Shown here piece after piece: positions 1 through 6,863 of a stretch of DNA of 12,512 nt; position 1 is the first letter of the stretch, and every line of letters begins with the position of its first letter. This stretch comes from JBCCYM01 sp039190005 (GTDB lineage: Bacteria; Pseudomonadota; Gammaproteobacteria; UBA12402): NCBI GenBank assembly GCA_039190005.1, contig JBCCYM010000053.1, forward strand, positions 1-12,512, written 5' to 3'. The notes below the pieces were generated by a model. It searched no databases, was not told the origin of the DNA, and saw only the letters and a list, made by a program, of their open reading frames with translations. A program made the translations under genes and the position numbers.

Positions 1-390
1 CCCATTTACGGAAACAAGCCCGCCAAGGCGCGCGGGTCACAGCCTGCCCCGCAAGGGCCGAAGTTCCATTACCGGAAAATTAACCGCTGCAAACTAAGCC
101 CAGGTTACACGGTTACAACGGGCCGTGCGCGAATAGGTGTAACTTTCAGGGTAACTCATGGCCTATGCTTCGCTCAGCCAGGCAGTCACCGCGATGCTGG
201 ACGACTTGGACCGCACGCTGGCCCACCACAAGGATCTCACCCGCCAGCGCTCGGTGGCAAAGCGCAGGGCCACCGACCTGACGGCGGCGATCCGACGGCT
301 GATCCCGCTGTTGCCAGCGGCCGATCGCAATGAGGTCAGCATCCGCGTGAGCAGAAAAGCCGCAGCGTTCCGGGGGCCCTCGTTCGGTAT
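1..390. other. GC-rich segment of different origin, joined to alaS
   Basis: Bases 1 to about 390 are visibly GC-rich (runs such as cgcgcgggtc and gggccgtgcgcg), whereas everything to the right is moderate to low GC. The change coincides with the place where the minus-strand alaS frame stops resembling AlaRS (around 385-395). Two forward frames are open here: 158-397, and a second one from base 1 to the stop at 331-333. Long open frames are common by chance in GC-rich DNA. I see no integrase, terminal repeat or target-site duplication at the junction. It may be an insertion, a recombination scar or an assembly chimera. Confidence 0.75.
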
Positions 391-397
391 CGGTTAA
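158..397 (+). CDS. hypothetical 79-aa protein, probably truncated at the junction
   Basis: I do not recognise this protein. The ATG is preceded by a modest AGGG (cagggtaactc) about seven bases upstream. Residues 1-67 are alanine- and arginine-rich, look helical and use GC-rich codons throughout. They would suit a small soluble coiled or helical protein. The last dozen or so codons, including the stop in ggttaa, lie across or beside the GC-rich/AT-rich junction. The natural C-terminus may therefore be missing and the present stop fortuitous. It runs opposite to the alaS frame. No membrane segment, signal peptide or catalytic motif is visible. The steady GC-rich coding pattern and the AGGG favour a real gene fragment, but the frame could be chance in GC-rich DNA. 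Confidence 0.35.
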   Translation: MAYASLSQAVTAMLDDLDRTLAHHKDLTRQRSVAKRRATDLTAAIRRLIPLLPAADRNEVSIRVSRKAAAFRGPSFGIG

Positions 398-1339
398 TCC
401 GAGTTTATGACCATGGCGAATGGCACGGCGAATAATGCGGCGCAGAATATAACTGCGACCTTCATTAGAAGGGCGCACGCCGTCAACAATTAAAAAAGCC
501 GTCGAGCGAATGTGATCAGCGATCACGCGTAGCGACTGATTGCTGTGGTCATTGATGCCGGCAAGTTTAGCCGTGGCATTGATAATCGGTACAAACAAAT
601 CGGTGTCATAATTATTGTGTACATGTTGTAACACCGCGGCCAAGCGTTCTAAACCCATGCCGGTATCAACGGATTGTTGGGCTAAAGGTACTAAACTGCC
701 ATCGGCTTGACGATTGTATTGCATGAATACCAGATTCCATATCTCAATATAACGATCACCATCTTCATCAGGGCTGCCGGGCGGGCCGCCGGCAATACTT
801 GGGCCGTGATCGTAAAAAATTTCAGTGCAGGGTCCGCAAGGACCGACATCACCCATGCTCCAGAAATTATCTTTTTCACCACAACGTGAAAATCGCTTGG
901 CATCGACTTTAATATCGTTCAGCCAAATATTTTCTGATTCTTGATCATCGGTAAAAACAGTCACCCACAATTTTTCCGCTGGCAGTTTTAACACTTGGGT
1001 TAAAAAATCCCAGGCGTAATGAATCGCTTCTTTTTTAAAATAATCACCAAAGCTGAAATTACCCAGCATTTCAAAAAAAGTATGATGCCGCGCGGTATAG
1101 CCAACATTTTCTAAATCATTATGTTTCCCGCCCGCCCGCATACAGCACTGTGAACTGGTGGCGCGTTGATAAGGACGTTGTTCATTGCCAAGAAAAACAT
1201 CTTTAAATTGCACCATGCCGGCATTGGTAAACAGCAGCGTAGGATCATTGCCGGGAATTAAAGAACTGCTAGGCACAATGGTATGTTGCTGTGATTTAAA
1301 ATAATCTAAAAATTTTTTTCTGATTTCGCTGCTTTTCAT
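390..1339 (-). CDS. alaS: alanine--tRNA ligase, N-terminal third only (broken)
   Basis: AlaRS charges tRNA-Ala in the cytoplasm and is normally essential, at about 860-880 residues. From the ATG at 1339 the protein shows the class II catalytic core of AlaRS: the SSLIPGNDPTLLFTNAGM block near residues 23-40, AGGKHNDLENVGYTARHH, FFEMLGNFSFGDYFK, CGPCTEIFYDHG, and GMGLERL further on. The matching sequence ends at RRAIRHGHKLG, about residue 315. After that the frame continues for some 80 codons of unrelated, GC-rich-encoded sequence to a stop at 146. The rest of the tRNA-recognition region, the editing domain and the C-Ala domain are absent. I chose 1339 because AlaRS proteins begin M-K-S-x-E-I-R; an in-frame ATG at 1408 would add 23 non-conserved residues. 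The usual SSQ(K/R)CVRAGGK reads SSQCCMRAGGK here. The fragment could not support full tRNA recognition or editing. Confidence 0.93.
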
Positions 1340-1537
1340 AACGGTTTTCTCTATATTAAGGGAAAATATTCTATCTTTGATAGATTTATTTTTCAAGCTG
1401 TTGCGCATTTATGCCTCTATAATAATGTAAGCTACACTATTCGTATATCTTGGGTGCCGCTTTTATTGATCATTTTTCCATTATTTTGCCTTTTTGAGGA
1501 AGTTATCAACGACTTATAGCCATCTTACCATGACATT

Positions 1538-1562
1538 TTTGCAATTATCCGGCAATTGCGAA
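1538..1562. promoter_or_regulatory. inverted repeat overlapping the -35, possible operator
   Basis: TTTGCAATT (1538-1546) and AATTGCGAA (1554-1562) are inverted arms of nine bases with a single T/G discrepancy and a seven-base spacer. The right arm covers the proposed -35 hexamer, as expected of a repressor operator. The regulator is unknown, and AT-rich palindromes arise by chance. Confidence 0.35.
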
Positions 1563-1584
1563 TAAAATTATAAAAATGTATAAA
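1556..1584 (+). promoter_or_regulatory. predicted sigma-70 promoter for the 1618-3800 unit
   Basis: A TTGCGA -35 (1556-1561) and a TATAAA -10 (1579-1584) are separated by 17 bases. This would place the transcript start near 1591, about 27 bases before the first ATG. It is the best promoter match in the spacer and sits correctly for the three co-directional genes that follow. Confidence 0.5.
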
Positions 1585-1617
1585 GCATACCTTAATTAAT
1601 TTGGTATATTGTAGTAT

Positions 1618-1848
1618 ATGATAAAGCATATATTTTCAAAATTTACCAAACATCCACACAGTATAGGTGAGAGTTATGGGCGTCATTGTCTTGAAGCGAC
1701 AAAGCTAGGTTTATGTTTGATGAGGATTGTGATTTGTTTATTCATCCATGCGGTGTTTCCATTTTTATTTGTGACTTACGCGCGAGATCAAGTTGGATTA
1801 TTGCATGATCGTCTAATCAAGCGCAACCCACCGGAGGAAGCTATATGA
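1618..1848 (+). CDS. DUF6356-like small membrane protein
   Basis: This 76-residue protein matches my recollection of the DUF6356 pattern: an F-x-x-HP-x-S-x-GE-x-Y-x-x-H block at the N-terminus (HPHSIGESYGRH, about residues 12-23), one hydrophobic segment with C-L-F-I-H-A-x-F-P-F-L-F (about 32-52), then a short LHDR tail. The function of the family is not known to me. It is probably anchored in the inner membrane by a single helix. The conserved HPHSIGESY block favours the ATG at 1618 even though no clear SD precedes it. The stop overlaps the next start (ATGA at 1845-1848), so it is very likely cotranscribed and translationally coupled with the PLP enzyme. That makes it a candidate accessory or membrane partner of the unit. 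Confidence 0.65.
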   Translation: MIKHIFSKFTKHPHSIGESYGRHCLEATKLGLCLMRIVICLFIHAVFPFLFVTYARDQVGLLHDRLIKRNPPEEAI

Positions 1849-2822
1849 TTTATCCATCAATTTTAAATGTCATTGGTCATACACCTATGGTGGCGCTAAA
1901 GCGCTTCAATCCAGCCTTGCCTTTTGATGTGTATGCCAAGTGTGAAATGTTCAACCCAACGCTGAGTATTAAAGATCGGATTGTGTTGCGGATGATCAAT
2001 GATTTTGAGCGACGAGATCTGCTGAAACCAGGTGGAACGATTGTCGAAGCGTCATCAGGAAATACCGGTTCATCCTTGGCGATGCTGGCAAGTGTATTGG
2101 GTTATAAGGCGCTTATTACAGTGCCTTATAAGACAAGTCAGGAAAAAGTCGCGACGATGCGCTTATATGGCGCCAAAGTGGTGGTATCACCTGAGGATGT
2201 GACATCTGATGCACCTGAGCATTATGTTAACAAAGCGGCGATACTTGCTCAATCAATACCGAACGCGGTATTGCTGAATCAATATGATAATCCGGTAAAT
2301 GTTGAGACACATTTTGAGGATACGGCGGAAGAGATTTGGACCGCGTTGGATGGTAACATAGATTGTTTAGTCGCGGCGGCTAGCTCAGGAGGAACAATCA
2401 CCGGAGTAGGGCGTTATTTAAAGCAAAAGAAACCATCGATTCAGGTGTTTATGCCAGATCCGGTGGGGTCAGTGTTTTATGATTGTTTTTATAAGCATCA
2501 GCCATCGGCAGCAAAGCCCTATCAGGTAGAAGGGGCGGGCAAAGATAAAGTGTGTCGTATCCATGATTTCAGTGTGATTGATGATGTGATTCAGTTTACC
2601 GATGCCGAGGCGTTCGCGGCTGTTCGGCAATTAGCGAAGACAGAGGGTATCTTAGCGGGTGGAAGTGCCGGCGGCGCGTTGTCGATTTTAGAAAAACTTT
2701 CCGGGCAGTTATTAACACATCCATCACCAAAACGACGATTGAATGTTGTTGTTATTCTCGCCGATAGTGGTTTTAAATACTTATCTAAGTTGAGCGCTAT
2801 AAGAAATTTAATCAATTCTTGA
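1845..2822 (+). CDS. PLP-dependent beta-replacement synthase, cysteine synthase/CBS/SbnA superfamily
   Basis: The 325-residue protein has the fold-type II architecture of cysteine synthases and the catalytic core of cystathionine beta-synthases. The Schiff-base lysine is K43 in NPTLSIKDR, the substrate loop is SSGNTG (70-75), and the PLP-phosphate loop is AASSGGT (177-184). A CBS-like DPVGS follows, then LAGGSAGGA near the C-terminus. There is no C-terminal CBS-domain pair. Such enzymes replace a beta-substituent on O-acetyl-, O-phospho-serine or serine with sulfide, homocysteine, or an amine as in SbnA-type 2,3-diaminopropionate synthesis. Sequence alone does not decide the nucleophile. A strong SD (GGAGGA, 1833-1838) lies six bases before the start, and the start overlaps the upstream stop. 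Thirty-three bases later comes a 2-oxoglutarate oxygenase, so an amino acid made here may be hydroxylated next. Housekeeping cysteine or cystathionine synthesis is the main alternative. Confidence 0.85.
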   Translation: MIYPSILNVIGHTPMVALKRFNPALPFDVYAKCEMFNPTLSIKDRIVLRMINDFERRDLLKPGGTIVEASSGNTGSSLAMLASVLGYKALITVPYKTSQEKVATMRLYGAKVVVSPEDVTSDAPEHYVNKAAILAQSIPNAVLLNQYDNPVNVETHFEDTAEEIWTALDGNIDCLVAAASSGGTITGVGRYLKQKKPSIQVFMPDPVGSVFYDCFYKHQPSAAKPYQVEGAGKDKVCRIHDFSVIDDVIQFTDAEAFAAVRQLAKTEGILAGGSAGGALSILEKLSGQLLTHPSPKRRLNVVVILADSGFKYLSKLSAIRNLINS

Positions 2823-2855
2823 CTTAATAGTACCGTTAAAACTAAAATAGTCTAC

Positions 2856-3800
2856 ATGGTTAATTTTATCAAAAAACAGTCTCTTGATTATGTGCCTGTT
2901 GTGTCACCTAGCAACTCCGCGGAAAAACCTGAGGCTTGGCTAAGTAATTCTCGATCAGCGTGTGAGCGGTTGTTGCATGACTATGGTGCTGTGTTATTGC
3001 GTGGTTTTGACATTCATGCCTTATCAGAGTTTAACCGTTTCGCTTTGGCCTATTCTCCCAATCTTTTAGAGTATACCAATCGTTCAACGCCACGCACTAA
3101 ATTAGGTGGTCATGTGTATACCTCGACAGAATATCCTAAGGAGCGCGTCATCCCACAGCATAGTGAGAATTCCTATACAAATCACTGGCCGAGTGCGTTG
3201 TTATTTTTCAGTGTATTGGTAGCAGAGACAGGCGGTGAGACACCATTGGCGCGCACGGATCACATATTGCAACAGCTCGATAAAAGCCTTGTTGAACGAT
3301 TTGAGCGCCATAATTTGTTGTATGTGCGTAATTACCATCCCCACATTGATTTAAGTTGGCAGGAAGTATTTCAAACTGAGGAGAAATCTGAGGTCGAGCA
3401 GTTTTGCCACAACAATCATATTGAATATGAATGGTTGAAGGATGGACAACAATTGCGTACACGTCAGTGTGTCCAATCAACAATCGTTCACCCTAAGACA
3501 GGTGAGAAGGTCTGGTTTAATCAGGCCAACTTATTTCATGCCTCAGCAATTGGCGAGCAAGACAACGCTTTGTTGATAGAAGCGTTGGGTGAGGAGAATT
3601 TACCCCGTCAGGTGTATTTTGGTAATGGTGAACCTATTTCACCTGATGACATCGCTGAGATTAATCGTGTTATTGAAGCGGAAAAGTGCGCGTTTCCTTG
3701 GCAGAAAAGTGATTTATTGATTGTTGATAATCTTTTAATGACACACGGGCGTCATGCTTACACGGGGAATCGTAAAGTAGTGGTTGCTATGGTAGCTTAA
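2856..3800 (+). CDS. TauD/TfdA-family Fe(II)/2-oxoglutarate-dependent oxygenase
   Basis: These enzymes use Fe(II), O2 and 2-oxoglutarate to hydroxylate or desaturate a substrate. The iron triad appears as H102-x-E104 (PQHSENSY) and H297 (DNLLMTHGRH), with R306 in HGRHAYTGNRK as the expected 2-oxoglutarate carboxylate anchor. The N-terminal LLHDYGAVLLRGF (about 39-51) and the GGETPLA block after the first metal motif are typical of the SyrP-like branch, often found beside amino-acid or nonribosomal peptide pathways. The branch with Glu rather than Asp in HxE includes amino-acid hydroxylases. Length (314 aa) is normal and no signal peptide is seen. The gene follows the PLP synthase by 33 bases without a visible terminator; no clear SD precedes the ATG. 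The substrate is unknown; a free amino acid from the neighbouring synthase is inference. Confidence 0.88.
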   Translation: MVNFIKKQSLDYVPVVSPSNSAEKPEAWLSNSRSACERLLHDYGAVLLRGFDIHALSEFNRFALAYSPNLLEYTNRSTPRTKLGGHVYTSTEYPKERVIPQHSENSYTNHWPSALLFFSVLVAETGGETPLARTDHILQQLDKSLVERFERHNLLYVRNYHPHIDLSWQEVFQTEEKSEVEQFCHNNHIEYEWLKDGQQLRTRQCVQSTIVHPKTGEKVWFNQANLFHASAIGEQDNALLIEALGEENLPRQVYFGNGEPISPDDIAEINRVIEAEKCAFPWQKSDLLIVDNLLMTHGRHAYTGNRKVVVAMVA

Positions 3801-4147
3801 TCTGTTCCGAGGAGATGCGTTTTCAGTGATTTACTGACGCGCTAATAAAAATTGGCGTAGTCACCTTAGCCTGTCGAAAGGCAGTTCCTGAGCCTGTCGA
3901 AGGATAGAAAGGTATCACAAGTTTTTGGAGCTTGTGCCTTGGCTTCGACAAGCTCAGCCATCTTATACTAAAGGTGATCCCTGAGCCTGTCGAAGGACGG
4001 TTCCTGAGCTTGTCGAAGGATGCGCTATCGCTTGTCGACCAATCGCGGTTTTTAGCTTAAATGTTGATAACGAAAATAGCGAGTTTTAGTTGTGAGTTTC
4101 TATCAAAATTGTTACCATCAAGACAATAAAAAAAATAGCAGTCTGTT
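3801..4147. other. gene-free spacer with repeats and hairpins
   Basis: These 347 bases hold no credible gene. Just after the oxygenase stop lies a small hairpin (3817-3840: GCGT/ACGC and CAGT/ACTG separated by a three-base bulge) without a T-run. Next comes the cluster of TGTCGAAGG repeats, and then about 120 AT-rich bases leading to the permease. I found no convincing promoter for the sugar operon. The weak possibilities are TTGTGA (4090-4095) with TACCAT 17 bases on, and an ATTGT/ACAAT inverted repeat at 4108-4127. Confidence 0.6.
3863..4020. repeat. cluster of CCTGAGCYTGTCGAAGGA repeats, mixed orientation
   Basis: Full forward copies lie at 3887-3904, 3980-3997 and 4003-4020. A degenerate forward copy lies near 3863-3882, and one inverted copy at 3941-3960 (ggcttcgacaagctcagcca). 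The forward and inverted copies can pair into a long stem enclosing a CACAAG/CTTGTG hairpin (3916-3936). Short repeats of this kind (TTCGACAAGCTCAGG) are widespread in proteobacterial intergenic regions. In an RNA leaving the oxygenase gene they could act as a terminator or stabilising structure. Confidence 0.85.
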
Positions 4148-5359
4148 ATGTCAATCATTATGAATAAAGTCATTACCTCTATCGTTCCTAAACAATATAT
4201 TGTTCCCTATTTGGCGACAACAACCTTGTTTTTCTTTTGGGCGTTTGGCTTGAATGCTAATGATATTCTTGTCGCCCATTTTAAATCATTATTTGGTTTG
4301 AATTTATTACAGGCATCACTTGTGCCAACCGCTTATTTTACAGGTTATTTTTTAGCTTCTTTACCTATGGGTTATGTGTTGGATAAAATTGGCTTTAGTA
4401 AAACCATCCGTCTCGGTTTATCTTTATGTACCTTAGGCGCGCTTGGATTTATTGCTGCTGGCTTTATTGGTAAATACATTGTTTTTCTAGCCGCTTTAAT
4501 TATTATGGCTTCTGGCGCTACCGCTTTAGAAGTTTCCGCGAATTCTTATGTGACCCTGTTAGGTCCTGAGGATAAAGCCGGTGTGAGAATTAATTTTTCA
4601 CAATCGTTTAACGCTTTGGGCGCGATGGTCACTGTTTATGGCTTAGCGCATTTGCTATTAGGCAGTCAAAGTGTAATGAGTATTGTTCGCGCTTATGGCA
4701 CCATCGCGGCGGTTTTTTTCATTGCCGCTATTTTATTAAACGCGAGAGTCATTCCTGATATTCACAGCAGTGGTGTGACTAGCCCAAATCGTTCTAATGC
4801 GAAAATATTCTCTTTGAATAGTTTTATGGGCTTTTTAGGCATCCTGTTCTATTTAGGCGCGCAGACAACAGTGGCTTCCTTTCTATTAATTTACGCGCAT
4901 CGAACATTGCATATCACAACGCTGGCGGCCGCAATTTATGTGGTAATGCATGTGTCTTTATTTTTAGTTGGCCGGTTTATTTCTTCGGGGATTTTATATT
5001 TTGTCCGTGATTCTTTTTTGTTGGGTATCTATGCTTGCATTAATGTCTTGCTCTGTATTAGCGCGATGACTATTTATCCTATTCATCCACATGCCGCTGT
5101 TTTTTCAATTGTCTTTATGGGCGCGTTTAACTCGATCATGTACCCGACCGTTTTTGAATTAACGCTGCGTGGGCAGATAAGGGTACGCCGAGTTTCTTCA
5201 ATATTAGTTATGGGCTTAGTAGGCGGCGCGATTTCACCACCCATTATGGGGGAACTGGCTGATCTTTTTTCTATTCAGTTCGCTTACATTGTCCCGATGG
5301 TTTGTTATGCGATGATTTTAGTTTGTGCACTCTATCATATATTCTTTAGGAGGAATTAG
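4148..5359 (+). CDS. FucP-like major facilitator sugar:proton symporter
   Basis: A 403-residue polytopic inner-membrane protein with about twelve hydrophobic segments. It resembles the FucP group of the major facilitator superfamily, which imports L-fucose and also D-arabinose with protons. The early FFFWAFGLNANDIL block corresponds to FucP's region around the proton-coupling Asp46 (D39 here). A-L-E-V-S-A-N-S-Y contains the counterpart of Glu135 (E128 here). The S-Q-S-F-N-A-L-G-A stretch matches the FucP segment LAQTFNSFGA. E. coli FucP is slightly longer (438 aa). The start could be 4148 or the ATG at 4160; neither has a good SD. The gene ends one base before the isomerase start, and its last Arg-Arg codons form that gene's SD. 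With an isomerase and a pentulokinase downstream, D-arabinose or a related pentose is the likeliest substrate. Confidence 0.85.
   Translation: MSIIMNKVITSIVPKQYIVPYLATTTLFFFWAFGLNANDILVAHFKSLFGLNLLQASLVPTAYFTGYFLASLPMGYVLDKIGFSKTIRLGLSLCTLGALGFIAAGFIGKYIVFLAALIIMASGATALEVSANSYVTLLGPEDKAGVRINFSQSFNALGAMVTVYGLAHLLLGSQSVMSIVRAYGTIAAVFFIAAILLNARVIPDIHSSGVTSPNRSNAKIFSLNSFMGFLGILFYLGAQTTVASFLLIYAHRTLHITTLAAAIYVVMHVSLFLVGRFISSGILYFVRDSFLLGIYACINVLLCISAMTIYPIHPHAAVFSIVFMGAFNSIMYPTVFELTLRGQIRVRRVSSILVMGLVGGAISPPIMGELADLFSIQFAYIVPMVCYAMILVCALYHIFFRRN
5348..5353 (+). promoter_or_regulatory. AGGAGG ribosome binding site deciding the isomerase start
   Basis: A perfect SD lies seven bases before the ATG at 5361 and is embedded in the last codons of the permease (AGG AGG AAT TAG). 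It argues for 5361 rather than the longer in-frame start at 5325, which would overlap the permease by 35 bases and add 12 unconserved residues. Confidence 0.9.
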
Positions 5360-5360
5360 T

Positions 5361-6860
5361 ATGTCTAAACAAGTAGTATTATTTTGTCCCGGCGATTATC
5401 GTCATATTGCCAATGACAACGCCCAGGCAAGCTTAAAAGCGTTTGCTGATAATATTGCCAACTGTGTTACTCAGCTTGGTTATGAACCTGTTGTGTTGTC
5501 ATCATTTATTACCCGACCAAACGAGAGTGTCAAACTGTTAAATAGCTACAAAAATAAAGCCATCCCCAAAATCGCGCTGATTACCCATTGGGTATTTGCC
5601 ACACATACTTGTGATGGACTTTATGGTGATAACGATCCTTTGTTATTAGCTTCCAACTTTTCGATTACCAAACCGGGTCTAGTGGGTTTATTAAATACCG
5701 CGGCTTCTTTGGAAACAGATCAGCATCCTAGTGTTTCTCGTCTGTGGTCAGAAAAAGCGGATTGGACGACCGATGATTCGTTAATGAAAAAGCTAGCGCA
5801 ATTTTTACAGCAGGGTAACATTGATTATCCAAACGAAGCGGTGCCAGCGGCGTTGACGAATAGCACTGTTGCCAGCGAAATTGCCGAGGATATTCAACAA
5901 AATCCAATTATTTCACTGTTATTTGGTGATACATCGATGGGGATGATTAATGGCTACCTGGGGCGAAAAATCATGCGTCAAGCCGGCTTTGTTGAACATA
6001 AAATCGATCAGTGTTGGTTAAACGATAAAGCGCCAACAATTGAACAGGCAACTATTGATAAGGCGTATCAGTGGTTGCTTGATAAAGGTGTGACTTTTCA
6101 TTTTGAAGAGGGCTTCGACGAAGAAAGTATTAAGTTACAACTGCGTTATTATTATTCAGTGCTTGATTATCTTGAAGAATTTGACGCCGATTGTATGGGT
6201 TGGCAATATCAACTGGGGATGTGTAATTCGGCGCCGCCTTCAGATTTTAGTGAAGGTTTATTGAATTCACCGATTGGTCCAGAGGGGCGTGAGACGCCAA
6301 TTGTTTGTGTGACAGAAGCCGATGAAGGTAATTTAATTGTTCAAGAATACATGAAGCGTATTTTGCAAAAGAAAAAAATGCACCCATCAACATTTTTTCA
6401 TGATGTGCGTGGCGCGTTTGCGTATCAAAATAAAACGCATTGGTTATTATTGAACAGTGGTTCAGCAGGGGCGTATTCATTTAACCATGATCCGCATTCA
6501 CTGCAACATGTGCATAGTTACTGTCAAGTAAAAGAATATATGCATTACCCTGGCGGCACGTTTGCGGGTGAATCGTTGCCTGGTGAAATTACTTGGGCGC
6601 GCGCCTGGATGCAATCAGGTGAGTTAGTGATTGTTGTCGGGCAGGGTGAGGTCGTTAAATTGCCGACAGAATTGCGTGATCAATTATGGGAAGGTTCCAA
6701 TCGCGAGTGGCCATTTATGGCCGCTGATTTACGGCTCAGTGAACAACAATTGATGGCGCACTATCTTTCTAACCATATTGCTGTTTGTTATGGTGATATT
6801 AAACAAGAATTAATCGCTTTATGTCAGTTAATGCGTATTAAGTGTGAGGTTTGGTCTTAG
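5361..6860 (+). CDS. L-fucose/L-arabinose isomerase-fold sugar isomerase (probable D-arabinose isomerase)
   Basis: Enzymes of this fold interconvert aldoses and ketoses using a divalent metal; fucose isomerases also turn D-arabinose into D-ribulose. The 499-residue protein begins with a Rossmann-like CPGDYR...A-F-A-D-N-I region, has the LLFGDTSMGM turn mid-protein, and a metal-site-like pattern in the C-terminal half: E319 in V-T-E-A-D-E-G-N, D348 in FFHDVR, and a histidine-rich HSYCQVKEYMHYPGG with H395 as a candidate third ligand. NSGSAGAYSF resembles the substrate-facing loop of the family. It is shorter than classical FucI (about 590) and near the length of AraA (about 500) without being a clear AraA, so it is probably an atypical subgroup. 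Its place between a FucP-like permease and a D-ribulokinase supports D-arabinose to D-ribulose. The ligand assignments are inferred from memory of the family, not from an alignment. Confidence 0.75.
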   Translation: MSKQVVLFCPGDYRHIANDNAQASLKAFADNIANCVTQLGYEPVVLSSFITRPNESVKLLNSYKNKAIPKIALITHWVFATHTCDGLYGDNDPLLLASNFSITKPGLVGLLNTAASLETDQHPSVSRLWSEKADWTTDDSLMKKLAQFLQQGNIDYPNEAVPAALTNSTVASEIAEDIQQNPIISLLFGDTSMGMINGYLGRKIMRQAGFVEHKIDQCWLNDKAPTIEQATIDKAYQWLLDKGVTFHFEEGFDEESIKLQLRYYYSVLDYLEEFDADCMGWQYQLGMCNSAPPSDFSEGLLNSPIGPEGRETPIVCVTEADEGNLIVQEYMKRILQKKKMHPSTFFHDVRGAFAYQNKTHWLLLNSGSAGAYSFNHDPHSLQHVHSYCQVKEYMHYPGGTFAGESLPGEITWARAWMQSGELVIVVGQGEVVKLPTELRDQLWEGSNREWPFMAADLRLSEQQLMAHYLSNHIAVCYGDIKQELIALCQLMRIKCEVWS

Positions 6861-6863
6861 TAT

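Larger units (their letters stand above)
1340..1617. other. divergent intergenic region between alaS and the DUF6356 gene
   Basis: This 278-base AT-rich spacer separates two divergent genes and must hold the start signals of both. On the plus strand a good promoter-like pair and an inverted repeat are listed separately. For alaS I see only a weak SD (agaga, on the minus strand, roughly ten bases before 1339) and no convincing -35/-10 pair. No RNA gene is recognisable. Confidence 0.5.

Noticed and set aside
1..333. Second open forward frame from base 1 to the stop at 331, overlapping the 79-aa frame
   Set aside because: GC-rich DNA leaves frames open by chance. This one has no start in the window, and its later part shadows the 158-397 frame.
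691..903. Overlapping open frames on both strands within alaS (691-903 minus, 707-889 plus)
   Set aside because: They lie in other frames of a clearly conserved AlaRS coding sequence and show no motif or SD of their own.
4090..4107. CRP-like TGTGA half-site before the permease gene
   Set aside because: The second half fits only with a non-standard spacer (TGTGA-N7-TCAAA), which is too weak to report as a site.
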